The position numbers and the translations under genes were made by a program. Of a stretch of 64,000 bases of DNA, positions 18,896-27,425 are shown in pieces. Location of the stretch: positions 104,056 to 168,055 of the forward strand of contig NZ_JAMYDV010000006.1 in NCBI RefSeq assembly GCF_024128855.1, in the 5' to 3' direction. How positions within the stretch are numbered: position 1 is the stretch's first letter; each line of letters begins with the position of its first letter. The notes beneath the pieces are model-generated. The model was not told the origin of the DNA, did not search any database, and saw only the letters and a program-made list of their open reading frames with translations. The DNA comes from Rhodovulum tesquicola. Lineage in GTDB: Bacteria > Pseudomonadota > Alphaproteobacteria > Rhodobacterales > Rhodobacteraceae.

Positions 18896-20875
18896 CTAAA
18901 GGGCGAGACGAAAACGGATGAAGCCGCCCGGTGCATCGCCTGCGGGTTCGAGTCTCAACGCGGTCATCTGGTCCAGATAGCGCATCGCCCGCGGGCCGGT
19001 GTCGAACAACACGGTCGTGCCGGGCAAGGGCGCGAGGCGCCAGTTGTTGTCGGCCGTCGGGTCGATGGTGCCCTGTTCGGCGATATAGCGCACCAGAACG
19101 TCGCGGTTGGTGTCCGGCGCCTCGAGGATGATGGTGTCGCCCCTGGCCCCCGGAAACTCGCCACCCCCGCCCGCGCGATAGCTGTTGGTCGCGATCACGA
19201 ATTCCATGTCGTCGGTCACCGGACGCCCCTGCCAGGCAAGGTCCAGGATCCGCCAGGAATCGGGGGCGATCAGCTTGCCCTTGGCATCGAAACGCGGGGG
19301 CTGGCTGAGGTCGATCTGGTAGGTGACCCCGTCGATCACGTCGAAATGGTAGCTGGGGAAATCCGGGTTCAGCAGCATCTGGTTCCGTCCGCCCGGCTCG
19401 ATCCGGTTGAACAGGCCCGCCGAGCGTTCCAGCCATCCGCGCAGATCGGCCCCGCTGATCCGCACCGCGCGCAGCCTGTTCGGGAACAGGTAGAGATCGG
19501 CCACATGCTTGATCGCGATCTCGCCCGCGGGGACGTCGGTATAGTGGTCCGGCCCCGCGCGACCGCCCGCCTTGAGCGGGGCCGCGGCCGACAGCAGCGG
19601 AACCCCCTCGTGCGGGGTGCCCTTCAGCATCTCGGCGACGTACCACATCTGCGCATTCGCGACGAGCTGCACCGAGGGATCGTCGGCCACCAGCGCGAAA
19701 TAGCTGAACAGCGGCGCCGAGGTCCATCCCACCGCGCGACGGATGTAGCGCAAGGTGGCGCGGTGCTCCGTGGCGACGGCATCGAGCACGTTGCGCTCGC
19801 TTTCGACCAGCGGCGTCACCGTGCGATCGTCGTTGCGGCGCGAGATCGGGCGCAGCGTGCTTTCATGCCCGACAATCCGCCACCCGCCGTCGGCCCATTC
19901 CAGCAACAGGTCGATCACGCCCAGATGCGAGCCCCAGAACCCGCCCATCACCGCGGGCTTGCCATGGATCGTGCCCTTGTCGGCGTCCACGCCCGCGATC
20001 GTCTCGAAGCCGGGGCCGGGAAACAGCAGATGCTGATGGCCGGCCATGACCACGTCCAGACCCTCGACCGCGGCAAGCGGCACGGCCGCATTTTCCTGAC
20101 CCGCGACATGGCCCGGCTCGCCGATGCCCGAATGGTTCAGCGCGATCACGATATCCGCGCCCTCGGCCTTCATCACCGGCACCCAGGCGCGGGCCGTCTC
20201 GACGATGTCGCGCACGACCACCTTGCCCTCCAGGTGGCGGCGGTCCCAGGTCATCACCTGGGGCGGGGTGAAGCCGATCACGCCCACGCGGATCGGATGC
20301 GCCATGCCCGCCCCGTCTGTCAGCATCCGTTCGAGCACGACAAAGGGCGCCACCAGCGTCGCGTCCTCGGTCGGCCGCGCGCCGAGCGAGCGCACGATAT
20401 TGGCCGAGATCACCGGGAACTCGGCCCCCGCGATCGAGCGCATGGCGAAATCGAGCCCGTAGTTGAATTCGTGGTTGCCCAGTGTCGAGGCGTCGAAGCC
20501 GACCGCGTTCATCGCCTGGATGATCGGGTGCATGTCGCCGTCCTGCATGCCCCGTTCATAGGCGATGTAATCGCCCATCGGGTTGCCCTGCAGGAAATCG
20601 CCATTGTCGAACAGCATCGAATTCGTCGCCTCGGCGCGGATACCCGCGATATGGGCGGCGGTGCGCGCCAGGCCCACCGTGTCGACAGGCCGATCGGTAT
20701 AGTAGTCGTAGGGATAGATATGGACGTGCAGATCCGTCGTCCCCATCAGGCGCAGATGGGCCTGCCGGGCCGTTGCCCGTCTGGAGAAGGAATGCGGCGC
20801 GCTCAACGTCTCTTCCCGCAGCGACGCCGGCCTGGATGGCCCGGCAGTTGAGGTTGTTTCCCGACCGTCCGACAC
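18896..20875 (-). CDS. cpdB: 2',3'-cyclic-nucleotide 2'-phosphodiesterase / 3'-nucleotidase (CpdB-like)
   Basis: A 659-residue metallophosphoesterase of the 5'-nucleotidase superfamily. Metal-binding motifs occur in order: TTDLHVHIYPYDYY, LFDNGDFLQGNPMGDY, TLGNHEFNYGLDF, IALNHSG and MAGHQHLLFPG. The C-terminal 5'-nucleotidase substrate domain starts near residue 390. It hydrolyses 2',3'-cyclic nucleotides (RNA decay products) and 3'-nucleotides. The start is GTG at 20875. Oddly, no signal peptide is visible; the N terminus is polar, unlike E. coli periplasmic CpdB, so either the protein is cytoplasmic or uses another export route. The 160 bases after it (18735-18895) show nothing notable. Confidence 0.92.
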   Translation of the reverse strand: MSDGRETTSTAGPSRPASLREETLSAPHSFSRRATARQAHLRLMGTTDLHVHIYPYDYYTDRPVDTVGLARTAAHIAGIRAEATNSMLFDNGDFLQGNPMGDYIAYERGMQDGDMHPIIQAMNAVGFDASTLGNHEFNYGLDFAMRSIAGAEFPVISANIVRSLGARPTEDATLVAPFVVLERMLTDGAGMAHPIRVGVIGFTPPQVMTWDRRHLEGKVVVRDIVETARAWVPVMKAEGADIVIALNHSGIGEPGHVAGQENAAVPLAAVEGLDVVMAGHQHLLFPGPGFETIAGVDADKGTIHGKPAVMGGFWGSHLGVIDLLLEWADGGWRIVGHESTLRPISRRNDDRTVTPLVESERNVLDAVATEHRATLRYIRRAVGWTSAPLFSYFALVADDPSVQLVANAQMWYVAEMLKGTPHEGVPLLSAAAPLKAGGRAGPDHYTDVPAGEIAIKHVADLYLFPNRLRAVRISGADLRGWLERSAGLFNRIEPGGRNQMLLNPDFPSYHFDVIDGVTYQIDLSQPPRFDAKGKLIAPDSWRILDLAWQGRPVTDDMEFVIATNSYRAGGGGEFPGARGDTIILEAPDTNRDVLVRYIAEQGTIDPTADNNWRLAPLPGTTVLFDTGPRAMRYLDQMTALRLEPAGDAPGGFIRFRLAL

Positions 20876-21047
20876 GGGACGTCCCCGACGTGATCCGCCG
20901 ACGAAGGACCGTTACGTCTTGTCGCCATCTGACACCACCTCCTTGGGGAGTTCAAGGGGTGGTCATACTATCGTATAGGGCGAGCACCCTTTCCTTGCCG
21001 GATCGGGCATGGCAAGCCGGGCGAAGGCCGGAACCGGGAGGCGGGAG

Positions 21048-22004
21048 ATGCGTCTGGCAGAGCAGGTGACATTCGGGGGCGGCGGTCTGGACCGCGCCGC
21101 GGCACTGCGCATGGACGCCGCCGCGCTGGCCGGGCTGCGCGCCGCCCCGCAGGCGCGCGCATTGCCGCTGTGGCAGGGCAAGCCGCTGGTCGGCCCGGAC
21201 GGTCTGGGCTGGATCGCGCCGGATCATCCGGTCCTTGGCGCGACGGGCGGAGAGACCGTCTTCCTGGGCCTGGCCGGGGGCGCCGCGCGCCTTGCGGTGG
21301 ACCTGTCGGACTGGGTGCCGGCCGAGATGCCCGACACGCTGGGCGCGTTTCTCGACCCTTCGGAACAGCGCCATCCCGGCCTGCCCGAGACCCATGCCTT
21401 TACCGAGCTGCGGCGCGTGATGACCGGGCTGACGCCGCTTGATGCGGAACTGGCCGCCACGGCGCGGGCGGTGCTGGGCTGGCATGCCACGCACAGGTTC
21501 TGCGCCCGCTGCGGAGCCCAGAGCCGCGTCGTCCAGGCCGGCTGGCAGCGCGCCTGCCCGGCCTGCGGCGGCACCCATTTCCCGCGCACCGATCCCGTGG
21601 TCATCATGCTGATAACCCATGGCAATTCCGTGCTTCTGGGGCGCGGGCCGGGCTGGCCCGAGGGCATGTTCTCGCTGCTGGCCGGGTTCGTCGAGCCGGG
21701 CGAGACCGTCGAGGCCGCGGTGCGCCGCGAGGTGGCCGAGGAGGCCGGGATCGCGGTGGCCGAGGTCGGTTACCTGGCCAGCCAGCCCTGGCCCTTCCCC
21801 GCCTCGCTGATGATCGGCTGCCATGGCCGCGCCACCACCCGCGAGATCACGCTCGATCCCGTGGAACTGGAGGCGGCGCGCTGGGTCAGCCGCGAGGAAT
21901 TGCTGGCATCCCTGGCGGGCGAGCGCGAGGACATCCTGCCCGCGCGCAAGGGCGCCATCGCGCATCACATCCTGCGATTGTGGCTTGCAGACCGGCTGGA
22001 TTGA
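21048..22004 (+). CDS. nudC: NAD(+) diphosphatase / NADH pyrophosphatase (NudC)
   Basis: A 318-residue Nudix hydrolase that cleaves NAD(H) to NMN(H) and AMP and can remove NAD caps from RNA. A zinc ribbon is formed by CARCGAQ and CPACGGTHFPRTDP. The Nudix box is GFVEPGETVEAAVRREVAEE, followed by the NudC-specific SQPWPFP signature (residues around 255). ATG 21048 with GGGAGGCGGGAG upstream is chosen over the in-frame ATG at 21009. It is divergent from cpdB; the 170-bp gap has no recognised operator. It is followed 31 nt later by an SRPBCC gene. Confidence 0.95.
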   Translation: MRLAEQVTFGGGGLDRAAALRMDAAALAGLRAAPQARALPLWQGKPLVGPDGLGWIAPDHPVLGATGGETVFLGLAGGAARLAVDLSDWVPAEMPDTLGAFLDPSEQRHPGLPETHAFTELRRVMTGLTPLDAELAATARAVLGWHATHRFCARCGAQSRVVQAGWQRACPACGGTHFPRTDPVVIMLITHGNSVLLGRGPGWPEGMFSLLAGFVEPGETVEAAVRREVAEEAGIAVAEVGYLASQPWPFPASLMIGCHGRATTREITLDPVELEAARWVSREELLASLAGEREDILPARKGAIAHHILRLWLADRLD

Positions 22005-22035
22005 CGCGACAACGAAACGGGGCTCCGGAGGTGCC

Positions 22036-22503
22036 ATGAAGTTCTCGACGCGTGAGGATATCGGTCTTCCCATCGAGGAAGTCTTTGCCGTCATCACGGA
22101 TTTCGAGCGGCTGGAACGGGCCGCGCTGCGCCGCGGCGCCGAGATCACGCGGCTGGACACGCTGGCGGCGCCGGGGCCGGGCATGACATGGGCGGGGCAG
22201 TTCACCTTTCGCGGCGCGCCCCGGTCGGTGCGCTCGGAACTGACCGGGTTCCTGCCGCCCGAGACCCTGGTCGTCCAGACCACCGTCAGCGGCCTGTCCA
22301 GCATCGGCACCGTCGATCTGGTTCGCCTGGCACCGGCTCAGACCCGCCTTGCGGTCGCCATCGACCTGCATCCCCAGACTATACAGGCACGGCTGCTGCT
22401 TCAGACGATACGGCTGGCCAAGACGCGCATGACAGAGCGGTTCAAGACTGGCATCGCGCGGCTCGCCCGCGACATCGAGGCGGGCCGCTTCCACCAGCTC
22501 TGA
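22036..22503 (+). CDS. SRPBCC family (START-like) protein
   Basis: A 155-residue protein with a START/Bet v1-like pattern: STREDIGLPIEEVFAVITDFERLERAAL at the N terminus, then WAGQFTFRGAPRSVRSEL and a long C-terminal helix (LLLQTIRLAKTRMTERFKTGIARLARDIEAG). Such folds bind hydrophobic ligands; no specific substrate can be inferred. It has a GGAG ribosome site, lies 31 nt after nudC on the same strand and is probably cotranscribed. It is convergent with pheA with a 16-nt gap. Confidence 0.8.
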   Translation: MKFSTREDIGLPIEEVFAVITDFERLERAALRRGAEITRLDTLAAPGPGMTWAGQFTFRGAPRSVRSELTGFLPPETLVVQTTVSGLSSIGTVDLVRLAPAQTRLAVAIDLHPQTIQARLLLQTIRLAKTRMTERFKTGIARLARDIEAGRFHQL

Positions 22504-22519
22504 CCCGCCCGCCGTCGCC

Positions 22520-23353
22520 CTAGTGGCGCTTGCGGTCCGCCGGGTAGACGCCGAGGATTTCCAGCTTGGTGGTGAAATAGTCCAGTTCCTCGAGCGCCAG
22601 CCTGACATTCGGATCCTCGGGATGGCCCTCGATATCGGCATAGAACTGGGTCGCGGTGAACGAGCCGTCGACCATGTAGCTTTCCAGCTTGGTCATGTTC
22701 ACCCCGTTGGTGGCAAAGCCCCCCATCGCCTTGTAGAGCGCGGCCGGGATGTTGCGGACCTGGAAGACGAAGGTCGTCATCATCCCCAGATCGCCGCGCC
22801 GCGACCGGTCGGGCTCGCGCGCCATCAGCAGGAAGCGGGTGGTGTTCTTGTCGTGATCCTCGATATGGCGGGCGAGGATGTCCAGCCCGTAGATCTCGGC
22901 CGCCAGATCGCCGGCAAGGGCCGCCAGCGTGCGGTCCCCGGTCTGGGCGACATGCCGCGCGGAGCCGGCCGTATCCGCCGCGGTCACCCGGTGGATGCCA
23001 TGGGCGCGCAGGAAGTCGCGACACTGGCCCAGAAGGACCGTGTGGCTCATCGCGTGGGTGATCCCGTCCAGCCGCGCGCCGGGCACGCCCAGAAGGTTGA
23101 TATGCACCCGCACGAAGGCCTCGTCGACGATATGCAGCCCGGAATCGGGCAGGAGCTGGTGAATGTCGGCCACCCGCCCGTAGGTCGAGTTCTCGACCGG
23201 CAGCATCGCCAGATCCGCCGTGCCGCTTCGGGCCGCGTCGATCACGTCCTCGAAGGTGCGGCAGGGCACGGCCTCCATCTCGGGGCGGGCGTCATGGCAG
23301 GCCTGGTGCGAATAGGCGCCGGGCTCTCCCTGAAAGGCGATGCGTCGGGTCAT
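22520..23353 (-). CDS. pheA: Prephenate dehydratase (PheA, monofunctional)
   Basis: A 277-residue enzyme that converts prephenate to phenylpyruvate in phenylalanine synthesis. The catalytic domain includes FQGEPGAYSHQAC, LPVENSTYGRVADIHQLL and the active-site NTTRFLLM motif near residue 175. A C-terminal ACT domain (IPAALYKAMGGFATNGVNMTKLESY) provides phenylalanine feedback control. The start at 23353 (MTRRIAFQGEPG) gives the usual length. The frame is open further upstream but encodes non-homologous basic residues. No chorismate mutase domain is fused. Confidence 0.95.
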   Translation of the reverse strand: MTRRIAFQGEPGAYSHQACHDARPEMEAVPCRTFEDVIDAARSGTADLAMLPVENSTYGRVADIHQLLPDSGLHIVDEAFVRVHINLLGVPGARLDGITHAMSHTVLLGQCRDFLRAHGIHRVTAADTAGSARHVAQTGDRTLAALAGDLAAEIYGLDILARHIEDHDKNTTRFLLMAREPDRSRRGDLGMMTTFVFQVRNIPAALYKAMGGFATNGVNMTKLESYMVDGSFTATQFYADIEGHPEDPNVRLALEELDYFTTKLEILGVYPADRKRH

Positions 23354-23405
23354 GCGGCGGCCGCTCCTCGTTCGGTTCCGGGGGGTGTTCCGAGGGTTGA
23401 TAAAC

Positions 23406-23420
23406 CTTGCAATACGCAAG
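23406..23420. promoter_or_regulatory. Possible operator between pheA and the cytochrome c gene
   Basis: CTTGCAATACGCAAG is a perfect 5+5 inverted repeat with a 5-nt spacer in the 110-bp divergent gap. It starts 58 bp before the cytochrome ATG. No regulator is assigned; it does not match FNR. Confidence 0.3.
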
Positions 23421-23463
23421 TTGAAGCGCTTAGGAAGGGATCGGGAAAAACGGGAAAATCGCG

Positions 23464-23967
23464 ATGTTGGCCTTGATTGGCGTGCTGAAATCCGTGGCCG
23501 CACTGTGCCTTGCGCTGGCTATCTTCTATGTGATGAACCTGGCTGCGGGCGCGCTTTACACCCAACGGGGCCTCGAACAGCCCGCCTATGTCATCCTTGC
23601 CGACGACGCCCCCGCCGAGGCCGCTGCCGAAGCGCCCAGCTTCGAAGAGTTGCTGGCCAATGCCAGTGCCGCCAGTGGCGAGCGCCTGTTCCGCGAATGC
23701 CAGGCCTGCCACCGGGTCGAGGAAGGCGTTCACGGCGTCGGCCCCTCGCTTTACGGGGTCGTGGGCCGCGATGTGGCCAGTTTCGACGATTTCCGCTATT
23801 CCGCCGCGTTCTCGGCGATCGAGGGCGTCTGGACGCCGGAGCGGATCGACGCCCTGATCACCAATCCCCAGGGCTTTGCCCGCGGGACCGCGATGACCTA
23901 TGCCGGGATGCGCCGGGCCAGCGACCGGGCGGATGTCATCGCCTATCTGCAAAGCCTCGGCATGTAG
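23464..23967 (+). CDS. Membrane-anchored cytochrome c (CycM / cytochrome cy type)
   Basis: A 167-residue class I cytochrome c with an uncleaved N-terminal anchor (about residues 5-30), a short Ala/Glu/Pro linker (about 45-65) and a haem domain with CQACH (C79-C82-H83), GPSLYGVVGRDVA and the Met-ligand motif GTAMTYAG (M144). Tethered cytochromes of this type carry electrons from the bc1 complex to terminal oxidases or the photosynthetic reaction centre in Rhodobacter relatives. A partner is the cbb3 oxidase encoded at the left end. Closest to cytochrome c552/CycM by layout. Confidence 0.9.
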   Translation: MLALIGVLKSVAALCLALAIFYVMNLAAGALYTQRGLEQPAYVILADDAPAEAAAEAPSFEELLANASAASGERLFRECQACHRVEEGVHGVGPSLYGVVGRDVASFDDFRYSAAFSAIEGVWTPERIDALITNPQGFARGTAMTYAGMRRASDRADVIAYLQSLGM

Positions 23968-23991
23968 ACCCCCGCGGAAGGCGGCGGGCGC

Positions 23992-24756
23992 TCAGCGCCC
24001 GTGCCCCTGGTCGGTCTCGTCGTCATCCTCGTCGTCGCTGTCGGGCAGGTTGAAGAAGCTGTCCGCGTCGGGCAGGTCCTTGTCCTCGTCCTCGTCGTCA
24101 TGGCGTGTCAGCGAGAAGGTTTCCAGACCCGAGATCGCCGTGGGCAGGCGCGGCTCGGGTGCCATGTCGAGCGACTGCTCGGTCGAGACCAGCTTGCGCC
24201 GCTCGTCATCCGACATCAGCCCGCCTTCGGCGGACTTTTTCCTCGCCGCCTTGTGCACGGCGGCGTCCAGTTCGCTCTGCCGACACAGCCCCAGCGCCAC
24301 CGGGTCGATCGGCTGGATGTTCGAGATGTTCCAGTGCGTGCGCTCGCGAATCGTCTGGATCGTCGGCTTGGTGGTGCCGACCAGCTTGGCGATCTGGCTG
24401 TCGGCCAGTTCGGGATGGAACTTGACCAGCCACAGGATCGCCGCCGGGCGGTCCTGCCGCTTGGACAGCGGCGTATAGCGCGGACCGCGGCGCTTTTCCT
24501 CGCCGACCGCGGCGGGGTTGAACTTGAGCCGCAGCTTGTAGAGCGGATCCTTCTCGCCCTTCTCGATCTCGACGGGGTCGAGCTGGTTGTTGGCGATCGG
24601 GTCAAATCCCTTGACGCCTGCGGCCACGTCGCCATCGGCAATCCCCTGAACCTCAAGCTCGTGCATGCCGCAGAAATCGGCGATCTGCTTGAATGTCAGC
24701 GTCGTGTTGTCTACCAGCCAGACAGCGGTGGCTTTTGCCATGATCGGCTTGTTCAT
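23992..24756 (-). CDS. TrcR-type cell-cycle transcriptional regulator (DUF1013)
   Basis: A 254-residue protein of the alphaproteobacterial DUF1013 family, named TrcR after the Caulobacter cell-cycle regulator. The conserved core includes MAKATAVWLVDNTTLTFKQIADFCGMHELEVQGIADG and PAAILWLVKFHPELADSQIAKLVGTTKPTIQTIRERTHWN, which look like two helix-turn-helix-like units. The C terminus is a long acidic Asp/Glu tail (about residues 215-250). ATG 24756 has GAGGAG at 8 nt. It is divergent from the RNase T2 gene. Its role in transcription is known only from family work. Confidence 0.9.
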   Translation of the reverse strand: MNKPIMAKATAVWLVDNTTLTFKQIADFCGMHELEVQGIADGDVAAGVKGFDPIANNQLDPVEIEKGEKDPLYKLRLKFNPAAVGEEKRRGPRYTPLSKRQDRPAAILWLVKFHPELADSQIAKLVGTTKPTIQTIRERTHWNISNIQPIDPVALGLCRQSELDAAVHKAARKKSAEGGLMSDDERRKLVSTEQSLDMAPEPRLPTAISGLETFSLTRHDDEDEDKDLPDADSFFNLPDSDDEDDDETDQGHGR

Positions 24757-24888
24757 GGGTTCAACTCCTCTCGAACAAACAACGGGCTCCCCAGCCGGGA
24801 AAACGGCTGCGCCGCTCTGGCGCCGATCCTCGTTTTCGGGGAGGTTGGGCGACTGTATAGTAGGCTGCGGGCCGGGAGAAAAGAGAAA

Positions 24889-25518
24889 ATGCGCTGGCTT
24901 GTCCTGCTGATCCTGGCCGCAACCGTGACCCGCGCCGCGGGAGAGCAACCCGGAAAGTTCGACTATTACGTGTTGTCGCTGAGCTGGTCGCCGACATGGT
25001 GCGCGCTGGAAGGCGATGCGCGCGGCAGCCCGCAATGCGAGGCGGGGACGGACAGGGGATGGGTGCTGCACGGGCTCTGGCCGCAATATGAACGGGGCTG
25101 GCCGAGCTATTGCCCCTCGACCGAGCGCGGGCCGAGCCGCGCCCAGACCCGCGCGATGACCGATATCATGGGCAGCGCGGGGCTTGCCTGGCACCAGTGG
25201 AACAAGCATGGGCGCTGCACGGGACTGACACCCGGCGACTATTTCGACCTGTCCCGGCGGGCCTACATGTCGGTGAGCCTGCCCGAGGCGTTCCGCAAGC
25301 TGCCGGAGAATGTGCGCCTGCCCGCCGGCGTGGTCGAGGAGAGCTTTCTTCAGGCCAATCCGGCATGGCGGCCCGACATGCTGACGATCACCTGCAAGGA
25401 GGGCCGCATCCAGGAGGCGCGGCTTTGCCTGACGCGCGCCCTGAAGCCCCGGCTATGCGGCGCCGACGTGGTCGAGGATTGCAACCTGCGCGATGCGCTG
25501 ATGGACCGGGTCCGGTAG
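24889..25518 (+). CDS. Secreted ribonuclease T2 family protein
   Basis: A 209-residue endoribonuclease precursor. A signal peptide (MRWLVLLILAATVTRAAG) directs it to the periplasm. The two T2 active-site segments are present: HGLWPQY (H61) and WHQWNKHGRC (residues 101-110, H102 and H107). In the second, Gln stands where many T2 enzymes have Glu (HEW), which may lower activity or be a bacterial variant. About eight cysteines suggest disulfides. It would degrade RNA for phosphate or nucleoside scavenging. A GGGAGAAAAGAGAAA ribosome site precedes the ATG. Confidence 0.92.
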   Translation: MRWLVLLILAATVTRAAGEQPGKFDYYVLSLSWSPTWCALEGDARGSPQCEAGTDRGWVLHGLWPQYERGWPSYCPSTERGPSRAQTRAMTDIMGSAGLAWHQWNKHGRCTGLTPGDYFDLSRRAYMSVSLPEAFRKLPENVRLPAGVVEESFLQANPAWRPDMLTITCKEGRIQEARLCLTRALKPRLCGADVVEDCNLRDALMDRVR

Positions 25519-25536
25519 ACTGCGGCGGACATCGTC

Positions 25537-25562
25537 GGCCCCGCCCGGACCGGGGCGGGGCC
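25537..25562 (+). terminator. Hairpin after RNase T2
   Basis: GGCCCCGCCC pairs perfectly with GGGCGGGGCC across a 6-nt loop, then TTCCGT. Probably the RNase T2 terminator; the U-run is weak. Confidence 0.65.
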
Positions 25563-25665
25563 TTCCGTCTGCCCTCACCTGTCCCGGCGCGCCTTCCCCC
25601 AAAGACGCCGGGTCCGGTATCGGGTGACGGATTCGCGGCGGCGGCAGGACATCTCCTGCCGCCGG

Positions 25666-26313
25666 TCAGGCGCTGCGGCGCGCGCCCACCGCCCCCATCA
25701 GCCCCAGCCCGGCCAGCAGCAGCATCACCGAGGCCGGCAGCGGCACCGGCGCGACCGTCACCAGGTTCTGGCTGGGCACGGGGCTCGCCTCGGACCGCAG
25801 GAAACTAAGCTGGTAGCCGCCCCCCCGCGCGTCGAGATCGAGAAACCCCTGCGCCGCGATGCGGACATTTTCGGGCGTCTGGTCGCGCAACGAGAACCGG
25901 CCCGCGCCAAGGCCGACATCGCCGCCGTCATAGATCAGTTCCCAGATCGCTAGCTGGAAGGCGGCCGAACTGACCGCATCCACCACCGCGTGGTAATGCT
26001 GGGTGAACAGCCGGTCGAGATTGGCCACGACCCCGGCGTCGAACAGGCCCGGATCGGGGGCGTAGGGCGTGGCGCTCTGGATCAGGACATGGGCGATGTC
26101 CACGCACCAGGCGGCGATCTGGTCTTCCGTGCCGAGGACATCGAAGGTGAACTCTCCGGCGTGCGCGCCCATCGACACGCCGTCGAAGCGGAAATAGGTA
26201 TTCACCCCGCCCTTCTTCTGCCCGATATAGTCCAGTTCGATCGTCGCCGCAGGCGCTGCGGCCAGCGATCCGACAAGGGCCAGACAGGCCAGACCGGGAA
26301 CGCTCATCTTCAT
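25666..26313 (-). CDS. VPLPA-CTERM exported protein
   Basis: A 215-residue exported protein with a signal peptide (MKMSVPGLACLALVGSLAAAPAA) and a C-terminal APVPLPASVMLLLAGLGLM-type segment followed by a short basic tail (ARRSA). This is the VPLPA-CTERM sorting pattern. The middle resembles small surface proteins with a conserved core (TEDQIAAWCVDIAHVL and SSAAFQLAIWELIYDGG), a motif I associate with other PEP-CTERM-like proteins of unknown role. ATG 26313 is chosen for its signal peptide; an in-frame start at 26334 is possible. No neighbour explains its function. Confidence 0.84.
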   Translation of the reverse strand: MKMSVPGLACLALVGSLAAAPAATIELDYIGQKKGGVNTYFRFDGVSMGAHAGEFTFDVLGTEDQIAAWCVDIAHVLIQSATPYAPDPGLFDAGVVANLDRLFTQHYHAVVDAVSSAAFQLAIWELIYDGGDVGLGAGRFSLRDQTPENVRIAAQGFLDLDARGGGYQLSFLRSEASPVPSQNLVTVAPVPLPASVMLLLAGLGLMGAVGARRSA

Positions 26314-26433
26314 CACCACCGAACCCCTTACCACACCGGCCGCACATCGCGGCCCCAGCGATCAGGGTAGTTCCGTGGCGGCAATATGGCCAGAAGCAGG
26401 CAGGAAACAGTCCGTTTCGCCGTCCTGCACGGG

Positions 26434-27423
26434 TCAGGCGACCTTCAGCACGATCTTTCCGACATGGGCGCTGGATTCCATGCGGGCATGGGCGGCGGCG
26501 GCCTCTTCCAGCGGGAATTCGCTGTCCATCACGGGCCGGACACGGCCCGCGGCGATCAGCGGCCAGACCTTGTCGCGCAACTCGTCGGCGATCCGTGCCT
26601 TGGCCAGATCGGATTGCGGGCGCAGGGTGGAACCCGTGATCGTCAGCCGCCGCATCATCACCTGGGCGAAGTTCAACTCGACCTTCGCCCCCTTGAGGAA
26701 CGCTATCTGCACCAGCCGCCCGTCATCGGCCAAGGCCTTGACGTTCTTCGGCAGGTAGTCGCCCCCCACCATGTCGAGGATCAGGTCGGCGCCGCCCTCG
26801 GCGCGCAGGACCTCGGCGAAATCCTCCTCGCGGTAGTTGATCGCGCGCTCGGCGCCCAGCGCCACACAGACCGCGCATTTCTCGGCGCTTCCGGCGGTCG
26901 TGAAGACCCGCGCGCCGAAGACATGCGCCAACTGGATCGCGGTTGTCCCGATGCCCGACGACCCGCCATGGACCAGGAACCGTTCGCCCGCCTTGAGCCC
27001 GCCGCGCATGAAGACATTGGACCAGACGGTGAAGAAGGTTTCGGGCAGGCAGGCGGCCTGTTCCAGGTCCAGCCCCTCGGGCACGGGCAGGGCATGGGCG
27101 GCGGGGGTGACGACGTATTCCGCATAGCCCCCGCCCGGCAGCAGCGCGCAGACCCGATCGCCCACCGCGACACCCGCGACATCCGGGCCGATGGCCACCA
27201 CCTCGCCCGCCCCTTCCAGACCGGGCAGGTCGGATGCCCAGGGCGGCGGCGCGTAAAGCCCCGCGCGTTGCAGCGCATCGGGCCGGTTGACGCCCGCATA
27301 GGCCAGCCGGATCAGGATCTCGCCCGCGCCGGGCACCGGCACCGGGCGGTCGGTCAGGCGCAGGACCTCGGGGCCGCCGGGTTCGGAAATCTCGACGGCG
27401 CGCATCGTGGCGGGAAGGGTCAT
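26434..27423 (-). CDS. NAD(P)H quinone oxidoreductase, PIG3/zeta-crystallin-like
   Basis: A 329-residue zinc-independent medium-chain dehydrogenase/reductase. GroES-like N-terminal domain (MRAVEISEPGGPEVL), then a Rossmann fold with GGSSGIGTTAIQLA (residues about 150-165). It lacks the zinc-ligand Cys set of alcohol dehydrogenases. PIG3-type enzymes reduce quinones with NADPH. It starts 2 nt after the COQ9 gene (GGAG, ATG 27423), so the two are cotranscribed, which fits a quinone-related role. Confidence 0.9.
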   Translation of the reverse strand: MTLPATMRAVEISEPGGPEVLRLTDRPVPVPGAGEILIRLAYAGVNRPDALQRAGLYAPPPWASDLPGLEGAGEVVAIGPDVAGVAVGDRVCALLPGGGYAEYVVTPAAHALPVPEGLDLEQAACLPETFFTVWSNVFMRGGLKAGERFLVHGGSSGIGTTAIQLAHVFGARVFTTAGSAEKCAVCVALGAERAINYREEDFAEVLRAEGGADLILDMVGGDYLPKNVKALADDGRLVQIAFLKGAKVELNFAQVMMRRLTITGSTLRPQSDLAKARIADELRDKVWPLIAAGRVRPVMDSEFPLEEAAAAHARMESSAHVGKIVLKVA

Positions 27424-27425
27424 GT

